Assembly: GCA_902563435.1 (NCBI GenBank)
Contig: CACEXE010000005.1
Location: 22,745-86,744, forward strand
Length of the DNA: 64,000 nucleotides
Reading direction: 5' to 3'
Origin: an uncultured Pelagibacteraceae bacterium
GTDB taxonomy: Bacteria > Pseudomonadota > Alphaproteobacteria > Pelagibacterales > Pelagibacteraceae
This document shows positions 61,784-64,000 of the stretch, piece after piece (positions within the stretch are counted from its first letter, which is position 1; every line of letters starts with the position of its first letter). The notes under the pieces were generated by a model, which was not told where the DNA came from, did not search any database, and was given only the letters and a program-made list of their open reading frames with translations. The position numbers and the translations under genes were made by a program.

Positions 61784-63467
61784 ATGGATACAAAAAATGT
61801 AATAGCCGCAATATCTCTGAGTGCAGCTGTAATAATACTTTATAGTCTATTCTTCGCTCCAGCAGTAGTAGACCAAAAAGATATTTCAAATGACAAAAAT
61901 ATCACCAGTGAAAATTCTTCAACGGATGCACCATCATTAGTTCAGGATGAAGAAACAATTAAAATATCCAGAAATGAAGCTTTAAAAGAAAATGAAAGAG
62001 TTCTTTTTGAAAATGACAAAGTTAGAGGTTCAATTTCTTTAATTGGGTCTTCAATAGACGACTTAACTTTTAAAAATTATACAAATACTTTAAATGGCGA
62101 TGATAATGTAATCTTATTAAATCCTAAACAATCAGATAATGGATATTATGTAGAAACTGGATGGGCAACAACTAATAAAAATATTGATTTACCAAACTCA
62201 AAATCTCTTTGGAGCATTGAAGGAAATAACAAACTCACACCTAATTCGCCAGTGATTTTAAGTTGGACTAACAATCAAAGTATTAAATTCTTAAAAGAAA
62301 TAAGCATAGATAAACAATATCTTTTTAACATCAAACAAACGATAATTAATAATTCAGATAAAACTTATAACTTTTATCCATATGGACAAATTATTAGGAA
62401 TATAGCGCCTGATGTAACTAATTTTTATATTTTGCATGAGGGTTTAATTGGAGTTTTTGATGATCAACTAGTTGAAGAGGATTATGATGATATTCAGGAA
62501 AAAAAATATTCTAAGAATGCACAATCTGGATGGTTAGGTATAACTGATAAATATTGGCTTACTAGTCTAATACCTGAAAAAGATAAAAGTTTTAGATCCG
62601 ATTTTGATTACAAAAATAAGTTCAGAGCAAATTTTATTGAGACGAATGCAACAGAAGTTGGTGCAAACGAGACAAAAAGTAACTCTATTAGAGTAATAAT
62701 TGCTGCAAAAGAAGTAAACGTTATTGATGGATATGCTGAGAGTGAAAATATCAATAAGTTTGATTTAGCAATAGATTGGGGATGGTTTTACTTTATTGTA
62801 AAACCTTTATTCTTTGCAATTCAATATTTCTTTAATCTAGCTGGCAACTTTGGAATAGCAATTATAATGATTACTGCTTGTATAAGATTAGCATTTTTTC
62901 CACTTGCAAATTACTCATTCAGATCAATGGCTAAAATGAAAGTTCTTCAGCCAGAAATGACAAGACTAAAAGAATTACATAAAGAAGATAAAATGAAACT
63001 TCAACAGGAAATGATGGCTTTATATAAAAGAGAAAAAGTCAATCCAATAAGTGGGTGTCTACCGATTTTCATACAGATTCCGTTTTTCTTTGCAATTTAT
63101 AAAGTTTTGTTTGTAACAATTGAAATGAGACATCAGCCATTTTTTGGTTGGATAAAAGATTTAAGTGAAAGAGATCCTACATCTATATTTAATTTATTTG
63201 GACTAATACCTTGGGACCCTCCTTCTTTTTTTACTGATAGGTGTATGGCCGTGCTTAATGGGTGTTTCAATGTGGATGCAGCAAAAACTAAACCCTACAC
63301 CTCCAGATCCTGTTCAGGCAAAAATATTTATGTTCTTTCCACTATTTTTGACTGTAATACTAGCTCCTTTCCCAGCAGGACTAGTTATTTACTGGACTAT
63401 AAATAACATCTTAACAATGGCACAACAGTACATAATAATCAAAAGAACAACCGTCAAAACTGTTTAA
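61784..63467 (+). CDS. yidC: Membrane protein insertase YidC, reading frame broken by an apparent +1 in a T7 run (63226-63232)
   Basis: First frame 61784-~63230 plus a second frame to 63467 ([72 protein letters not shown]). Confidence 0.93.
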
Positions 63468-63472
63468 TAACA

Positions 63473-64000
63473 ATGGAGATAGAAAAAATAGTACCAAAAG
63501 ATGGTCCTTCCATCGACGAGGTTAAGAAATATATAGATAAATATAAAAATGAATTAATAGTCATTAAATATGGAGGAAATGTTTTTATTGATAGAAATAT
63601 TTTTAACAATTTTATTTCAGATATAAGTATTCTAAATAAGCTAGGATTATCAATAATTATAGTCCATGGAGGTGGTCCTAGAATTAAAAGAGAATTAGAA
63701 AAATCAAATATTCATTCAAAATTTATTAGAGGTTTGAGAGTTACAGACGAAAAAATTATAAATATTGTTGAAGATGTCCTTATTGATTTTAATGAAGATA
63801 TTGTGAATTCTTTAATTGAAAAAGGTTCAAAAGCAATCTCATTAAACACAAAAAAAAATAATGTTATTGAGGTTATTCCAGAAGCAGAGGAACTTGGTTT
63901 TGTTGGAAAACCAAATAAAATAAATACAAATATTATAAAAGATATAATTAAGGTAAATTCAGTTCCAATTATATCACCTTTAGGATTAGGTAATAATAAT
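63473..64000 (+). CDS. argB: Acetylglutamate kinase, N-terminal part (cut by window end)
   Basis: LIVIKYGGNVF...SIIIVHGGGPRIKRELEK...FIRGLRVTDEKIINIVEDVL. Confidence 0.9.
   Translation, partial: MEIEKIVPKDGPSIDEVKKYIDKYKNELIVIKYGGNVFIDRNIFNNFISDISILNKLGLSIIIVHGGGPRIKRELEKSNIHSKFIRGLRVTDEKIINIVEDVLIDFNEDIVNSLIEKGSKAISLNTKKNNVIEVIPEAEELGFVGKPNKINTNIIKDIIKVNSVPIISPLGLGNNN

Overview
AT-rich alphaproteobacterial chromosome segment, probably Pelagibacterales/SAR11 (inferred from gene content and composition; no search was run). It starts in an rRNA operon on the minus strand (5' end of tRNA-Ile, 16S rRNA). Then come dense housekeeping genes: prmC-prfA-ispG-lysC, ubiG, argJ, secA, accA, glcB, recR-ybaB-dnaX-ffs, pheA-kdsB, cytochrome c, argF-argD, gcrA, kdsD-lptC-lptB, aroA-cmk-rpsA-ihfB-pyrF-trpF-trpB-trpA-accD-folC. 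A more variable block follows at about 38.6-52.3 kb: an interrupted thioredoxin gene, exonuclease I, a PD-(D/E)XK nuclease, RmuC, an AAA ATPase plus partner, a divergent sigma factor, a NurA/GIY-YIG/HerA operon and small orphan proteins. The window then returns to conserved genes: hisG-hisZ-hisS-tRNA-His, cspA, tRNA-Phe, infA-hisD, murA, dcd, tRNA-Thr, rpmH-rnpA-yidD-yidC and a partial argB. The most unusual observation is the thioredoxin gene (38592-38995, minus). It is broken by two short inserts of 38 and 48 nt. Each forms a near-perfect GC-rich hairpin with a 4-nt loop, has an in-frame stop codon at the base of the stem, sits exactly at a glycine codon, and ends in ATAGGN. Conceptual removal restores a 105-aa thioredoxin (WCGPCK...QFGVRGIPT). 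This resembles ribosomal-bypass elements (phage T4 gene 60, mitochondrial byps), or alternatively a novel palindromic mobile element or RNA-excised element. Other leads are a HerA-NurA-GIY-YIG operon, an AAA (DUF3696-like) two-gene unit, a possible structured start codon on the divergent sigma factor, and a T7 homopolymer frameshift in yidC.
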